64,000 nucleotides of DNA from Symbiodinium natans. Lineage: Eukaryota; Sar; Dinophyceae; Suessiales; Symbiodiniaceae. The stretch spans positions 716,894 to 780,893 of the forward strand of contig CAJNDS010000613.1 of the NCBI GenBank assembly GCA_905221605.1. Direction: 5' to 3'. Below are positions 45,106 through 54,700 of the stretch, piece after piece. The position numbers and the translations under genes are program-made. The notes under the pieces were generated by a model. It was given only the letters and a program-made list of their open reading frames with translations. It did no database searches and was not told where the DNA came from. Each line of letters opens with the position of its first letter. Position 1 is the stretch's first letter.

Positions 45106-46020
45106 GACGTCTCTCGGCCGGCGAGTGCCGTGAGCTGTGTCAGTCAGGCAAGCCGACCTTTGTGTGTTGAAGTGGTATTTGGCAGTGAGTTTTTTTTCCG
45201 GGCTTGTAACAGGCACCGGGGGGTCCCTCCGCGACAAAGGTTTGTAACAGACGTGCCGTGTCCGCGACAACCCCCCCCCCCCGCGACAAGGCTACAACCC
45301 CCCCCTCCCCGACAAGACAGCAATACCATTGAGTTTTCTCATTGCCAATCTCGATGCGACCTTGATGCGTGTCTGCAGCAACTTTCACTCTCAGTCCGCG
45401 ACAAGGCCTGCGACAGGGCGCGACATACCCGCGACAACCCGCGCGACTGCTCGAGCCAGCAGGTGCCCATCCGTAGGACAACCTTGAACGAGAAGCCCAG
45501 GGTTTATATTTACAGGGTTCAGGGTTTAAGGCTCTCCAGTAAAATCCCTGCGGTCCCTAAACCCTTCATCCGAAACCCCAACCCTAAACCTAAACCCTTT
45601 ACCCTAAACCCTTACAAAACCCAACTAAGAAAATTGGGTTCAAAGTAGCGGCGCGACAAAGGTATGAAACAACCTGCCCGCGACAAGGCTTGTAGCAGAG
45701 GGCGGGGGGGACCCCCCGCGACAACCCGAATTTTAACCCACTGCCATTTGAGTTTCAACGGTCACAGGACTTGGCCACCACATGTCTGCAAGAAGCAGTA
45801 CGGCCAAGCTTACAGGCAAGTCGACCGTTGAGCCGGCTGAGCGTCTCGGTGCCCGATGGCTGGCGGCTGGTGGCGCCGAAGCTCGGCTGCAAACCTTTGC
45901 AGAAAATTGCACCTTGCACTCAGAAAAGCTCCAGAGCTACCGGTAGATCCGTAGTCGGGGGAAAGTTGGACTCGGACTTGCACCAGGCCACTGGAGCATC
46001 GAGAGTCGCAAGCTGAACCC
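45106..46020 (+). CDS. Unknown exon-like pieces around a CGCGACAA cluster
   Basis: 45106-45190 after TTGCCAG reads DVSRPASAVSCVSQA. 45782-45946 is an ATG-to-TAG reading of 54 codons (MSARSSTAKLTGKST then EARLQTFAENCTLHS). The DNA between is the CGCGACAA repeat cluster plus a degenerate telomeric block. The two pieces may not belong together. Confidence 0.3.
45232..45735. repeat. Dispersed CGCGACAA motif cluster with C-runs
   Basis: Ten or more (C)GCGACAA words, many followed by AGG or CCC, at 45232, 45262, 45282, 45311, 45398, 45441, 45653, 45680 and 45717, with poly-C runs. Confidence 0.7.
45497..45629. repeat. Degenerate telomeric block
   Basis: Mixed orientation fragments: AGGGTTTATATTTACAGGGTT then CCCTAAACCTAAACCC and TTACCCTAAACCC. 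It sits inside the CGCGACAA cluster. Confidence 0.7.
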
Positions 46021-46179
46021 TGTGTGCCGCAGGCAAGCCCTTGCGACTGCAATTAAATTGGGCCTGTGTCTAGCTCTATAGGGACGGGTACAGAATCGGA
46101 TACTCCTGTCGGAAGAGCTCAGCCTGAGCAGAGGTTTCTTTTTTGAAAGCTTGACTTTCACCATTTCATGGCGATGCCA

Positions 46180-46971
46180 GGCTTCCAACAATGGTGCAGA
46201 GTCGGCGCAAGCGCAGGTAGAGGCAGAGGAGGCAGAGGAGGCAGAGCTGACTCACCAACTTCGCCATAGACAGCGTGCTACGGCAATCAACCATGCTTGC
46301 AAATGCGGGTGCGTGTGTGCAGCATGTATAGCCTATATACAGAATAGCACAATCTGCCCCAACTCTGCTTACAGGACTATCTGGACGTGCCGCTGGACGA
46401 GGCACTTCTGAGGCCCCCGCAAGACTCTGTCGTCCCAACATTCTGGACTTACCTTCACACCTTCAACCTCCCCCCCCTCCTCCCCCCTGCCCACGCAATC
46501 CGGGTTTCATGATGTCTGTATCCTCTTCCGACACGGAGGCCGCCCGCACCACCGTGGCTGCGAGCAATGGCCGAGCGTACCTCCTCAGCCTGCGGTGACA
46601 TGTCAGGGCCTTGGAGCGCACTGGACCTGGTGAGTGCCGCTTTTACGATGCTCTCACGTTTGATGTAATAAAGCTGTTAGAATATGTGATTATATGTGGA
46701 AAAAGGTTTGTGTGTGTATATATACATATATATATATATGTAACATACATACTATCATATATACACATGCATATATATATACATATATCTATACACATAT
46801 ACTTAAGTTCAGACTTGGGACAGTCCTGTCGCAGAGGGAGGCATGATCGATGCTTCTGGCGCAGAGTGCAGGCTCTCAGAATCCACCGAGTACCAAGAAA
46901 TGCCGGGGCCTCAGATTGCGCGTGCTTGCCATTGTTACCACAGGCTGCACCGCATCACTCCACTCCACTGA
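46180..46971 (+). CDS. Unknown multi-exon gene(s)
   Basis: 46180-46265 reads AESAQAQVEAEEAEE. 46375-46480 after CTCTGCTTACAG reads DYLDVPLDEALLRPP then PTFWTYLHTFNLP. 46510-46629 contains an ATG frame (SSSDTEAARTTVAAS) and, in another frame, a stretch ending at CTG/GTGAGT. 46837-46971 reads GGMIDASGAECRLSE then STEYQEMPGPQIA and ends TGA. The TA-rich tract at 46712 is intronic in this model. No domain recognised. Confidence 0.38.
46712..46802. repeat. TA/CATATA microsatellite
   Basis: TATACATATATATATATG-type words with ACATAC interruptions. Confidence 0.9.
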
Positions 46972-47194
46972 GCTATATTCGAGTTTAGTGCAAGCATTGG
47001 AGTGACCAGCCAAGTCTAAGTCCGGATGGCTTCAGGCCAGGCTCGGCCACAGATCTCTCCGCCTTTGCAGTGGAGCAGTGCCTGGCTCGGGGGTGGGGGG
47101 CGGGGGGGACGGCAAGTGTTAGCTCGCAGCGCTCTCTGCAGATACACATCGCTCGCCGTCCATAGTAGTGCGCAGGGGTATGCAACAAGAAAAG

Positions 47195-47647
47195 TGTGGA
47201 GATGTATGCAACATCGTGTCCTTGCACTGGTTTTCTCGGAAGAGTTGAACAACCCAACATCAGAATCGAGCATCTCCTCCGGGATTCGCTGCCGGGATGC
47301 GCACCCGATGAAGGTAAGCAGTTCCTAAACCTCCAATGAGAGCGGAATGTGGCGTCCACAATGAAGTGTCGAGCATCCGCATTGGGGTGATGTTTGTTTC
47401 TGCGAGCCGACGTGTGTTTTACATCCCCCTCCCTCAGCCTGCTACAAGTCTGATTCAACCATATTTCGCCCTGCGAAATTGCAGGTTTGCGTCTGATGCT
47501 CTCAGGTCGCCAAGCTTCCCTGAGAGTGCCCTCCGAGCGGCACATGTTTCTCGGGAGTTTGTTGTGCATGCACATGTATCGGTGTCTAGGCCAGGTTCAA
47601 ACAGACCATGTCGACTTTCAAGCGAGCGGTGTGCACGTCAGAAATGA
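47195..47647 (+). CDS. Unknown gene, two exon-like pieces
   Basis: 47195-47313 ends at GATGAAG/GTAAGC and reads LALVFSEELNNPTSE then RCRDAHPM. 47485-47647 after GCGAAATTGCAG reads RSPSFPESALRAAHV then REFVVHAHVSVSR and ends TGA. No family recognised. Confidence 0.38.
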
Positions 47648-48025
47648 TGTGATGCGTTCAAGCCTGTTCAAGGAGACAGCGGTGCAGTGTTGACGGGCAA
47701 GAGCCTCCCCTTCGTAACATTCGTGTTGCTCTAACACATGTTTACTGTCCATAGGCATTAGGCCCAGGATCCCTGCAGGCAATAGGAGGAAGGGCCTCTA
47801 AATGGCAAGGGAATGTGACTGAGGGCCCCTGTGCTTTCCACCTGTGACCATGCAATGTCCATGCAAATAGCACTCCGAGCAGACAAGCCTAAAGTACCAG
47901 TGCGAGAGGGTGGTTAACTCTGCAATCCTTGTGCATGCGAACATCCGTGATGGAAGCTTCAATGCTCTGGGCCTCGTGCGATTGAAGAGGTTTGGTGTGT
48001 GTGTGTGATTCTTGTTTGGAGGTAC

Positions 48026-48129
48026 TCCCTTGTCCTGGTGCTTATGGGATCAGCCACCGACGAGCGATCAGATCTTGGTCACGCAGCCGCCGTACTCCAG
48101 CAGCACGGGAGGTTCGAGACGATACGCTA
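48026..48129 (+). CDS. Unknown exon-like stretch
   Basis: Reads LVLVLMGSATDERSD then AAAVLQQHGRFETI before TAG. No start codon; compositionally coding-like. Confidence 0.3.
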
Positions 48130-48289
48130 GGCACTGGCAGGCAGTCTTAAACTACCAGCCAATGTCCACGCCCGCCACTGAGGATGTCCGAGACAGGCCC
48201 GCCTTCCAGAGGCAACCCTGCGCACAAAGCACGCCTAAAAGTCCTACGTCTTGTTGTTCAACTATGAACCCCCGAGTAGTTGACATTTT

Positions 48290-48874
48290 ATGCCGGGCTG
48301 CCCTTGCAAGACTCGCAGGTCCTTGTGCAGAGTCTACCTGCGCACTGAAAGCGCAGGGGCATCGATGCGCCAGCCCAGAGGCCGGAAGAAGTCCTCAGCA
48401 TGGACTGCATGTCGGAGCTTATCTTGCCCTGGAGGTCTGCGAGACGCGGCTGCCGGCAGTGAAAAGCAGATCCCGTCATCAGGCGGGATCTTGCAAAAGG
48501 GGCTCCCAGCAGCATTGTGCACATCGTGTGCCGAAGAACTCATACAGCCTTCACGGTCAAGAGTCACTTTCATGGCTGATCATGAGGGTCTACGTAACCA
48601 TGTACGTGCGTGGTGGTGCAGTCAAAAGTGGCCTGAAACCGTGAGGACGCTGAGGCAGGCGAGGCAGAGGTGGGCTGTTAATGCCGCAGCAGAATGTTCA
48701 TGGCTGCGATGTCCTTGTGGTCCAATGGCCAGGGGCCGAGGCATGTCCGTGCCCGAAATCAGGTCCACTCAGCCACCGCCACCGCTGAGCATGCAAAGTC
48801 GGCGCCCACCCGACACGCAGGCAGATACTGCATGGGCAGCCGAACATGGCACAAGGCACATGAGGCAGAACTGA
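48290..48874 (+). CDS. Unknown open frame of about 190 codons
   Basis: Open to TGA at 48872. Contains RDAAAGSEKQIPSSG, NHVRAWWCSQKWPET and RQARQRWAVNAAAEC. A second + frame over 48012-48644 is also open for 210 codons, so overlap of two exons in different frames is possible. No family recognised. Confidence 0.35.
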   Translation: MPGCPCKTRRSLCRVYLRTESAGASMRQPRGRKKSSAWTACRSLSCPGGLRDAAAGSEKQIPSSGGILQKGLPAALCTSCAEELIQPSRSRVTFMADHEGLRNHVRAWWCSQKWPETVRTLRQARQRWAVNAAAECSWLRCPCGPMARGRGMSVPEIRSTQPPPPLSMQSRRPPDTQADTAWAAEHGTRHMRQN

Positions 48875-48899
48875 CTTCGTGGTACTGGTAGTGCTCCAT

Positions 48900-49506
48900 T
48901 TTGGTAGTTCCCCGGTTCTTCCTTGCAATGCCCTTGCGACTAATTAAATTGCATCCAACATCCGAAACACTGGCAAAGGCCTTCCCTCACCTGACAATCG
49001 CCCGCGCTGGCACAGCCCCGGGTCGCCTCAGGGCCAAAGTCTGAGAAGTTGTCAGTTGCGCAATGCAGCAAGTATCATGAAGTCTGAAAAGTAGTGCTTT
49101 AAACCCGAAATAAACCTAAAATACACCACCCCGAAAACTCAAATGAAGCCTGAAATATCCCAGCAAAAAACCTTAAATAGAGCCTGAATAAAGCCAAAAA
49201 ACCCTAAAAAGAACCCGCATAAACCCTGTCACAGCACACATCTTGCAAGTGATGTCCAGGCCTTCGCTTAAGCCGCTCAGCCACTCCGGAGCTTGACAGT
49301 AGCGAATGCCGAGGCGGGACTTATGTGGTATTTCCCAAACTAGGGGTACCCCGTTTACATACCCCAAATAGAACAGAATCCCCTTAAAAGGGACCCCCCA
49401 AACAGGGCTACCCTTATTTTCGGAAACCCTCGTATGACCAGAGGGCTGTTTGACTCGATGGTCGTGTCTCGGGAGCCCTCGGCCTTCTGAGCAGCTGTCC
49501 TGGTGG
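48900..49506. other. Intergenic spacer with degenerate CCTGAAATA-type words
   Basis: 49085-49230 is built from AACCTAAAATA/CCTGAAATA/ACCCTAAAAA words that look like decayed telomeric units. No coding stretch seen. Confidence 0.5.
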
Positions 49507-49549
49507 TTTAGGGTTGAGGGTTCAGGGTTTAGGGTTTAGGGTTTAGGGT
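49507..49549. repeat. Telomeric array (TTTAGGG)n
   Basis: Six units, the second TTGAGGG and the third TTCAGGG. Confidence 0.92.
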
Positions 49550-49692
49550 GAATGCCTCAAGCTTTGAAGTTTTCTTAGTATGTAAGGTTTCCAGGATTCC
49601 TGGCAGGGCCGGTTTCAGCCTTGCGAAGAACACGGAAGAGTTCACCCGTCCCAGAGGTGCTACTTGTTAATTCTTGGCGTGTCCGTTGCAGC

Positions 49693-50579
49693 TTTAGGAT
49701 CCCCAAAAAGGTGCGAGCAGCTTTGTCACTCTTGGACTGCACACCTGATCCCGATCCTGCATGGCCTCCAGCCTGACCTTCAAGTGGATCGAGTTCAGTT
49801 GTAGAGATATCAGGCTGGCGCCGCCCTGAAAGATTTGCACATTTTAGAGCTCTTGTGCATACGCCGAAGCTGTTTTCACGCCTCGCAGGTCGCAGGTGTG
49901 CGAGAAGCTGGCACTGGCAATTAGAGTCGCAGGGTCCCAGAGAGCTTCGCAGGTGCTGCCGCCAAACCGCCTGCGGCTTCGCAAGTGACCGGAGGCGTGT
50001 GGCTGACGAAAAGCGCTGTAGGCTCATGTAGGCTCCAATCAGCCTCACCAATTTGGTTCGCAGCTTCTGAGGGACGAGATCGCGCCCACGTAGCAGGCCG
50101 TCTTCGTCTTTGAGAGCAGGCCTGTATCAGAGTTAAATGCAAAAAGCCAGTCGCTCCAGCGACAAACTTCGCAGGCTCTCGCTCGCCCTGTGGAGCAGTG
50201 GAACGACGGACACAGGCGCGTGCTCCTTTTCTCAGTCCCTTGCTCGTCTTCGGCATCAGTGCTCGCTGTGATCGTCTTGGGCCATACAGGTCTCTGAGTA
50301 CGTCCGCAACGCAGCATCTGCACAGAGGCAGCTGGGAGCTGTCGTGTATGGGGAGCTGATTCAGTAAACTCGTCAGTGGACTCTGTCCATCAGGTGCCGC
50401 ATGGAAGGTCCTGCACCGGCAAAGCAGACAACCCCACGACGGGCAGGCAAGAAGATTTCCTGATTACCTTTCCGACATCTGTCAAGGCTTGTGTTGACAA
50501 GGGGCTTGCGATGCTGAACGGCTGCTGTGCAGTTGTTACATTGAAGTTGATCAACACTTCTAGGTTTCTCTTTGTGTGA
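49693..50579 (+). CDS. Unknown multi-exon gene
   Basis: 49702-49777 after GTCCGTTGCAG reads FRIPKKVRAALSLLD. 49795-50030 reads WRRPERFAHFRALVH in one frame, and after CAGGTCGCAG KLALAIRVAGSQRAS in another. 50297-50366 after GGGCCATACAG reads EYVRNAASAQRQLGA. 50376-50579 reads QVPHGRSCTGKADNP then GRQEDFLITFPTSV and ends TGA. The opposite strand is open over 49575-50051, but the + readings have better splice signals. No family recognised. Confidence 0.38.
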
Positions 50580-50788
50580 GGAGCGGGTGCAGCAGTGCCA
50601 GTTCACAAGGCCGGCTGTGAAGTCCAACCAAGCCCCTGGCTGATGTAAAACGCTGCAGAACACTTCGTCGCCAGTGAACGGTCTGTCACAAGTCAGTCTG
50701 TCATGAGCCCAACTCTTGCTGCACGATAGGTGATAGTCGGTTGCACAAAGTCTTCCCACAGACCCACACGGAGACTGCCAAACGCCCC

Positions 50789-50847
50789 TGAAGGGTTTAG
50801 GGTTTAGGGTTTGGGGTTTGGGGTTTAGGGTTTAGGGTTTAGGGTTC
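50789..50847. repeat. Telomeric array (TTTAGGG)n
   Basis: Eight units with two TTTGGGG variants. It ends 20 bp before the exon-like stretch at 50867. Confidence 0.95.
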
Positions 50848-50866
50848 CCCTGCGGAGCTCTCTTGC

Positions 50867-50971
50867 AGAGCTGGAGGCGGCCTCGTTGGCATCGGCGGCC
50901 ACTGCGGCGCAGCGGCAGCTCCTCCAGCAGCTCAGGGTTCAGGCCAAAGGCCGGCTTAAGGGACCACTGCA
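50867..50971 (+). CDS. Short exon between two telomeric arrays
   Basis: After CTCTCTTGCAG the sequence reads LEAASLASAATAAQR then QLLQQLRVQAKGRLK, an Ala/Leu/Gln-rich helical stretch. The reading stops only when it enters the next telomeric array at 50973 (a TAG inside TTTAGGG). Probably an internal exon of the gene that continues at 51130. Confidence 0.45.
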
Positions 50972-50972
50972 A

Positions 50973-51021
50973 TTTAGGGTTTAGGGTTTAGGGTTTAGGG
51001 TTTAGGGTTTAGGGTTTAGGG
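50973..51021. repeat. Telomeric array (TTTAGGG)n
   Basis: Seven perfect units directly behind the exon-like stretch 50867-50971; followed by a long hairpin. Confidence 0.96.
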
Positions 51022-51047
51022 CAAGTGGAAGTTTCAAAAGGTCTCAG

Positions 51048-51102
51048 CAGATGACAGGAGCGCCAGGCTTTAAGAACCGCAGCCTGGCGCTCTTGTCATC
51101 TG
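51048..51102. repeat. 22-bp inverted repeat, 11-nt loop
   Basis: CAGATGACAGGAGCGCCAGG continuing to CT at 51069, and its reverse complement at 51081-51102 with a single G/T position, separated by TTAAGAACCGC. It lies 27 bp after a telomeric array, in probable intron. As RNA the stem would be fully paired if G-U is allowed. Confidence 0.92.
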
Positions 51103-51129
51103 GCGAGAGGACGCCGTCCCTTGCGTAGG

Positions 51130-51957
51130 TTCATGCAGTCAGCTGGATTGGATGAAGACACTGAAGATTTATGGCCCAATGTGGCCTCCACGAGTCCATG
51201 TTGTGACCCTTAATGACAAACGAAGTGCCCGTGCTCAACCCTGTGAGGCCGAGTCAGCGATGGGCTCTTAGCTCCCACACTCGGTTCTCTGTAGTGGTTC
51301 TCTGTAGTGGTTCTTTGTGCGGGTTCGCCGTGGTGATGGCATCGGACGGATGCCAAGCTCCATGAGGCCCCGGCCAAGCCACGCTCGGATGCCGAGGACG
51401 CGGACGAGCGTGGCTCGCAGCTTAGTTATTCATAATCTGATGGAATCAGGTCTGCTTTTTAGACTTTGGCTGTTCGGTAAGAGGTATTTGTATCGTTCAA
51501 CGGTTTTGGCACCTCAGCTTCAGCACCTTGAGCAGGGGTTCGGGCTTCTTCCTGTCGCTGCAAGGTGCCTCTGCTTGGCAAAGTCTCAAGCGCCTTCTGG
51601 CCACTGAGATGAATTTTTGCCTCAAGGGCTTCTGCTCAGCTTTAGCCCGGTGACAATGTGAGAGTAAAGGCCAGATGGCGGTATTGATAGTCGCTGCACA
51701 GCATACTGAAGTCCTGTGTGCTGGCATTCGGGTGTGCGGATCCAGGCCGCAAGAGAAGGTGCGGCAGATTCCACCACTGTGGAGGAGTTTGGTGCTGTCC
51801 TGTCTAAGGCGGGCGATGCATCGTGCAAGAGCCATCCTTTTGAGGAGATTGCAGAGCCCAGTAGTTAAAGCAAGAACAGAACCAGGCAACAGCAGGCCTT
51901 CTGCAATGCTCAAGTTTCTCAAAAGGCTTCGGGTGAGGAAGGCAAAGAGAAGCCATG
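51130..51957 (+). CDS. Unknown multi-exon gene, 3' part
   Basis: 51140-51271 reads QLDWMKTLKIYGPMW then HVVTLNDKRSARAQP. 51350-51432 reads APAKPRSDAEDADER. 51500-51607 reads APQLQHLEQGFGLLP. 51738-51870 reads IQAAREGAADSTTVE then EFGAVLSKAGDASCK. 51899-51957 reads NAQVSQKASGEEGKE and ends TGA. Probably continuous with the exon at 50867. No domain recognised. Confidence 0.4.
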
Positions 51958-52574
51958 ACTACGCGAATCGAGTCGATCCTTGAAGCACTCTGTCAGGGGC
52001 TGGCAGAGAAGCTGAATCCGGAAACTTGGCTTAAACATTCTTACGCTGTGGCACTGAGCCGAATCGGTGGGCACAAGTCGCAACAAGCCGGTGCTTCTGA
52101 AACTTTCTGCTGCATTTGACCGTCTGAAATCAGGAGACTGGACACGTCCTTAGTCGATCGCTGATCAGAGAGAACGGGTGCAGACTTGCAGCACTTGCAC
52201 TGGCAAAATTCGACTGGGCTATGCAGAGTCGGTGTGAGAGGCAGCCTGATGGTGGCTGGCAAGATGAAGGGGATGGCAGGATCGTGGCCGGGCCGTTAGA
52301 GGATCCTTACTACAAAAAGGCTACTAGAGAGTCACAGAAGAGTGCTAGGAACACTTTTAAAAATCTTTCCGACTCCAGGACTGCACGCGTCGTGGGAGCC
52401 CTGGGCCCGGGGCTGCTGAGGGGAGGGCTCGAAGGCCCTCAAAGGGCCCCCCAAAACCAAGGGGGCGGGGCACTGCAAAGATATTTATCACCCCTTCCGA
52501 GTCAAGCATCCTTAAATTCACGGCACTCTTTGCAGTGCAACCTTGCAAGAAGCTCAAAAATGGGGCTTTGGTAA
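51955..52574 (+). CDS. Unknown gene starting at an ATG overlapping the previous stop
   Basis: ATG 51955 overlaps the preceding TGA (ATGA) and opens 54 codons to TGA 52117: MTTRIESILEALCQG then AEKLNPETWLKHSYA. A second stretch 52150-52574 reads GCRLAALALAKFDWA, QPDGGWQDEGDGRI and EDPYYKKATRESQK. They could be two exons of one protein. No family recognised; the last third is Gly/Pro-rich and may be intron. Confidence 0.4.
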
Positions 52575-53022
52575 ATGTCAGACATCTTGGCCGCAAAGGA
52601 TCGGCTTGAGAGTCTGCTTGTGCATAGTGGGTTACCGCGTGCAGAGATGTGCAGAGCTTTCCAAGCCGGAAGCACTGTAGGCTGAGTTCGAAACGCAACT
52701 AGGTGCAAGAGAAGTCGCATCACTCGCAACTTCGAGGCTCTCCCCGCAGCAAGGTATGCGGACAACACTTCCCTGTACCACGAATAAGCCTATCATTTCT
52801 TCGTGAAACTCACGGCTGCCACGCCATCGGTTCCACGGCTACTTCAGCCAGAGTTAATGCAGGCCTCTCATGAAATGAGAGGTGCCGGTACTCGGCGTGC
52901 AAGATTCAGCCCGAAAACGCGCCTTCCGACTGTGTATCGGTGACCCATCATGTTGGTGCCAGACCAATGCTGTCATGTTCGTGGATCTGCGGTTGGGACA
53001 AGCACTCAACTGTTAAACAAGT

Positions 53023-53130
53023 ATGGCAACTACAGCCTGGCTGGCTGAGGGAAACGGGCTGAAACACAGCACTCCAGAGTTTGCAGCCCAAGCATCTGCA
53101 GGTTCTTTACTTTGGACAGCTTGGTTCTGA
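53023..53130 (+). CDS. Small ATG-started open stretch, first exon candidate
   Basis: ATG 53023 to TGA 53128, 35 codons: MATTAWLAEGNGLKH then TPEFAAQASAGSLL. A GT donor after GCATCTGCAG (53101) would shorten it. It precedes the telomeric arrays and the exon at 53355. Confidence 0.3.
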   Translation: MATTAWLAEGNGLKHSTPEFAAQASAGSLLWTAWF

Positions 53131-53225
53131 CGGCAGATGGTGGCTTCACAAGGCTCGCTGAAGAGTGACACTACAACATGAGAGAAAAAAAGGACATGAC
53201 CGGCACATGACCAGTCTTCTCCCAA

Positions 53226-53345
53226 AACCCTGAACCTTGAACCTTGAACCTTGAACCCTAAACCCTAAACCCTAAACCCTAAACCCTAAACCCTAAACCC
53301 TAAACCCTAAACCCCAAACCCTAAACCCTAAACCCTAAACCCTAA
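53226..53345. repeat. Telomeric array (CCCTAAA)n with CCTTGAA start
   Basis: Starts with CCCTGAACCTTGAACCTTGA variants, then about 13 CCCTAAA units, one CCCCAAA. Orientation opposite to the array that begins 98 bp later. Confidence 0.96.
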
Positions 53346-53354
53346 GTAAGACAG

Positions 53355-53440
53355 GCCCGGGGATGACCAGCCGCTCTTTCCCATGGGCCCGGGGCCTCAG
53401 TGAACGCTTCTGCGATGAAACAGCAGACAGCAGTCCTTGC
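53355..53440 (+). CDS. Short exon between two telomeric arrays
   Basis: Reads MTSRSFPWARGLSER then FCDETADSSPCR, from 10 bp after one array to the start of the next. Flanked by a CCCTAAA array on the left and a TTTAGGG array on the right. Boundaries and frame are inferred from peptide character only. Confidence 0.33.
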
Positions 53441-53442
53441 CG

Positions 53443-53570
53443 GTGTTTAGGGTTCAGGGTTTAGGGTTTAGGGTTTAGGGTTTAGGGTTTAGGGTTTAGG
53501 GTTTAGGAAAGTTTAGGGTTTTTGGTTTAGGGTTTAGGAAAGTTTAGGGTTTTTGGTTTAGGGTTTAGGG
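53443..53570. repeat. Telomeric array (TTTAGGG)n with a 34-bp internal duplication
   Basis: About ten TTTAGGG units, then AAAGTTTAGGGTTTTTGG-type block twice (from 53508 and 53539), showing local tandem duplication within a decayed array. Confidence 0.95.
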
Positions 53571-53725
53571 CCCAAGAGCTAAGAGAGCATGCTGACCATG
53601 CGGCGTGACGGAATAACTTCGTAGTCGCAGTCGACTGTTTCTTCTTCGAAATTGGACACAGAGTCACATGTCTGACTACCAGACTTCGGGGCGCGCATCT
53701 GCGCAGGGCCCTCGGGCCTTAAGCC

Positions 53726-53857
53726 CTTGAAAGAAGGAGAGGAGAAGAGAAGAGAAGAGAAGAGAAGAGAAGAGAAGAGAAGAGAAGAGAAGAGAAGAGA
53801 AGAGAAGAGAAGAGAAGAGAAGAGAATGGACGAGACGAGACGAGAAGAGAAGAGAGA
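53726..53857. repeat. (GAAGA)n purine tract
   Basis: About 25 GAAGA/GAGAA pentamers. All-purine on +, hence Glu/Lys/Arg-only readings. Confidence 0.96.
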
Positions 53858-54049
53858 CTCTTGGAACAGCAAACTAGCATGGCCGGGAACCCCTTCCTGG
53901 GAGTCCTTTTCGCTGGGTAGAAGGAAAGAGACTTGTGTTTTGCGCCTGCTCTTTTTCTAGGCGCCGCGAAAGATAGAGAGAACGATAGAGGGTTCCTGGG
54001 AGTCTAGAGAAGTCCATGAAACACACCTGTGGTTTCTTTTACTTTCTAT

Positions 54050-54230
54050 AGACCCCGCATGGACCCCATGGACCATTGAAAGTTGAGATTGGAATCTCCT
54101 ATGGACCTTCTGTGGACTCCGATGGACACCCCACAACTGCTCGTGGATTTGCTATTTTCCATGGATGGACCCTTTGCCTTATGGACCCGCTATGAACAAA
54201 TCTGCTGGACCCTCTGGTGAAACGCTTCAA
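54050..54230. repeat. Degenerate TGGACC hexamer cluster
   Basis: At least ten ATGGACC/TGTGGACT/TGGACAC words over 180 bp with irregular spacing. Confidence 0.65.
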
Positions 54231-54700
54231 ACTTGGACCTTACGCCTGTTTCGATGAGGCACAGGGGGTGCTTGCAAGAAGGATATGTGTTACTCCTTTG
54301 CTCCTTCCGGGCCTTGAACGCCCTTTCGCAACGGACAGCCCCAACCAGGGGCACGCACTGCAGAGAGAAGTGCATCTTCTAAACCGCGCGAAAGAGAAAG
54401 AGAGCGAGAGAGGGAGAGGGGCACCGGGGGAAAAAGGGGGATGTCAGATGTTTTTCCCGAGTTCCGCCGTGCAACTGAGTACCCCAAGCAGGGTGGCGCA
54501 GACTGCGCGGGGGAGAGGGGAAACCCCTGACCTCAGGACCTCAGGCCTCATGAAAGAACGAAGAAAGAAAGGCAGGAAGGAAGGAAGAAAGAAAGACAGA
54601 GAGAAGCGGATACCCCGAATACCAGTGCGGGCAATACTGCCGGCGGAATACCCCAAATAAAGAAAGAGATAGCAGACTGGACTGTAAAAGCACCTCCCAG

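Noticed and set aside
49575-50051. Minus-strand open frame of 158 codons with coding-like C-terminus
   Set aside because: The + strand over the same DNA has exon-like readings with good acceptors (GTCCGTTGCAG, CAGGTCGCAG) and the neighbours are all +, so the minus frame was treated as a shadow.
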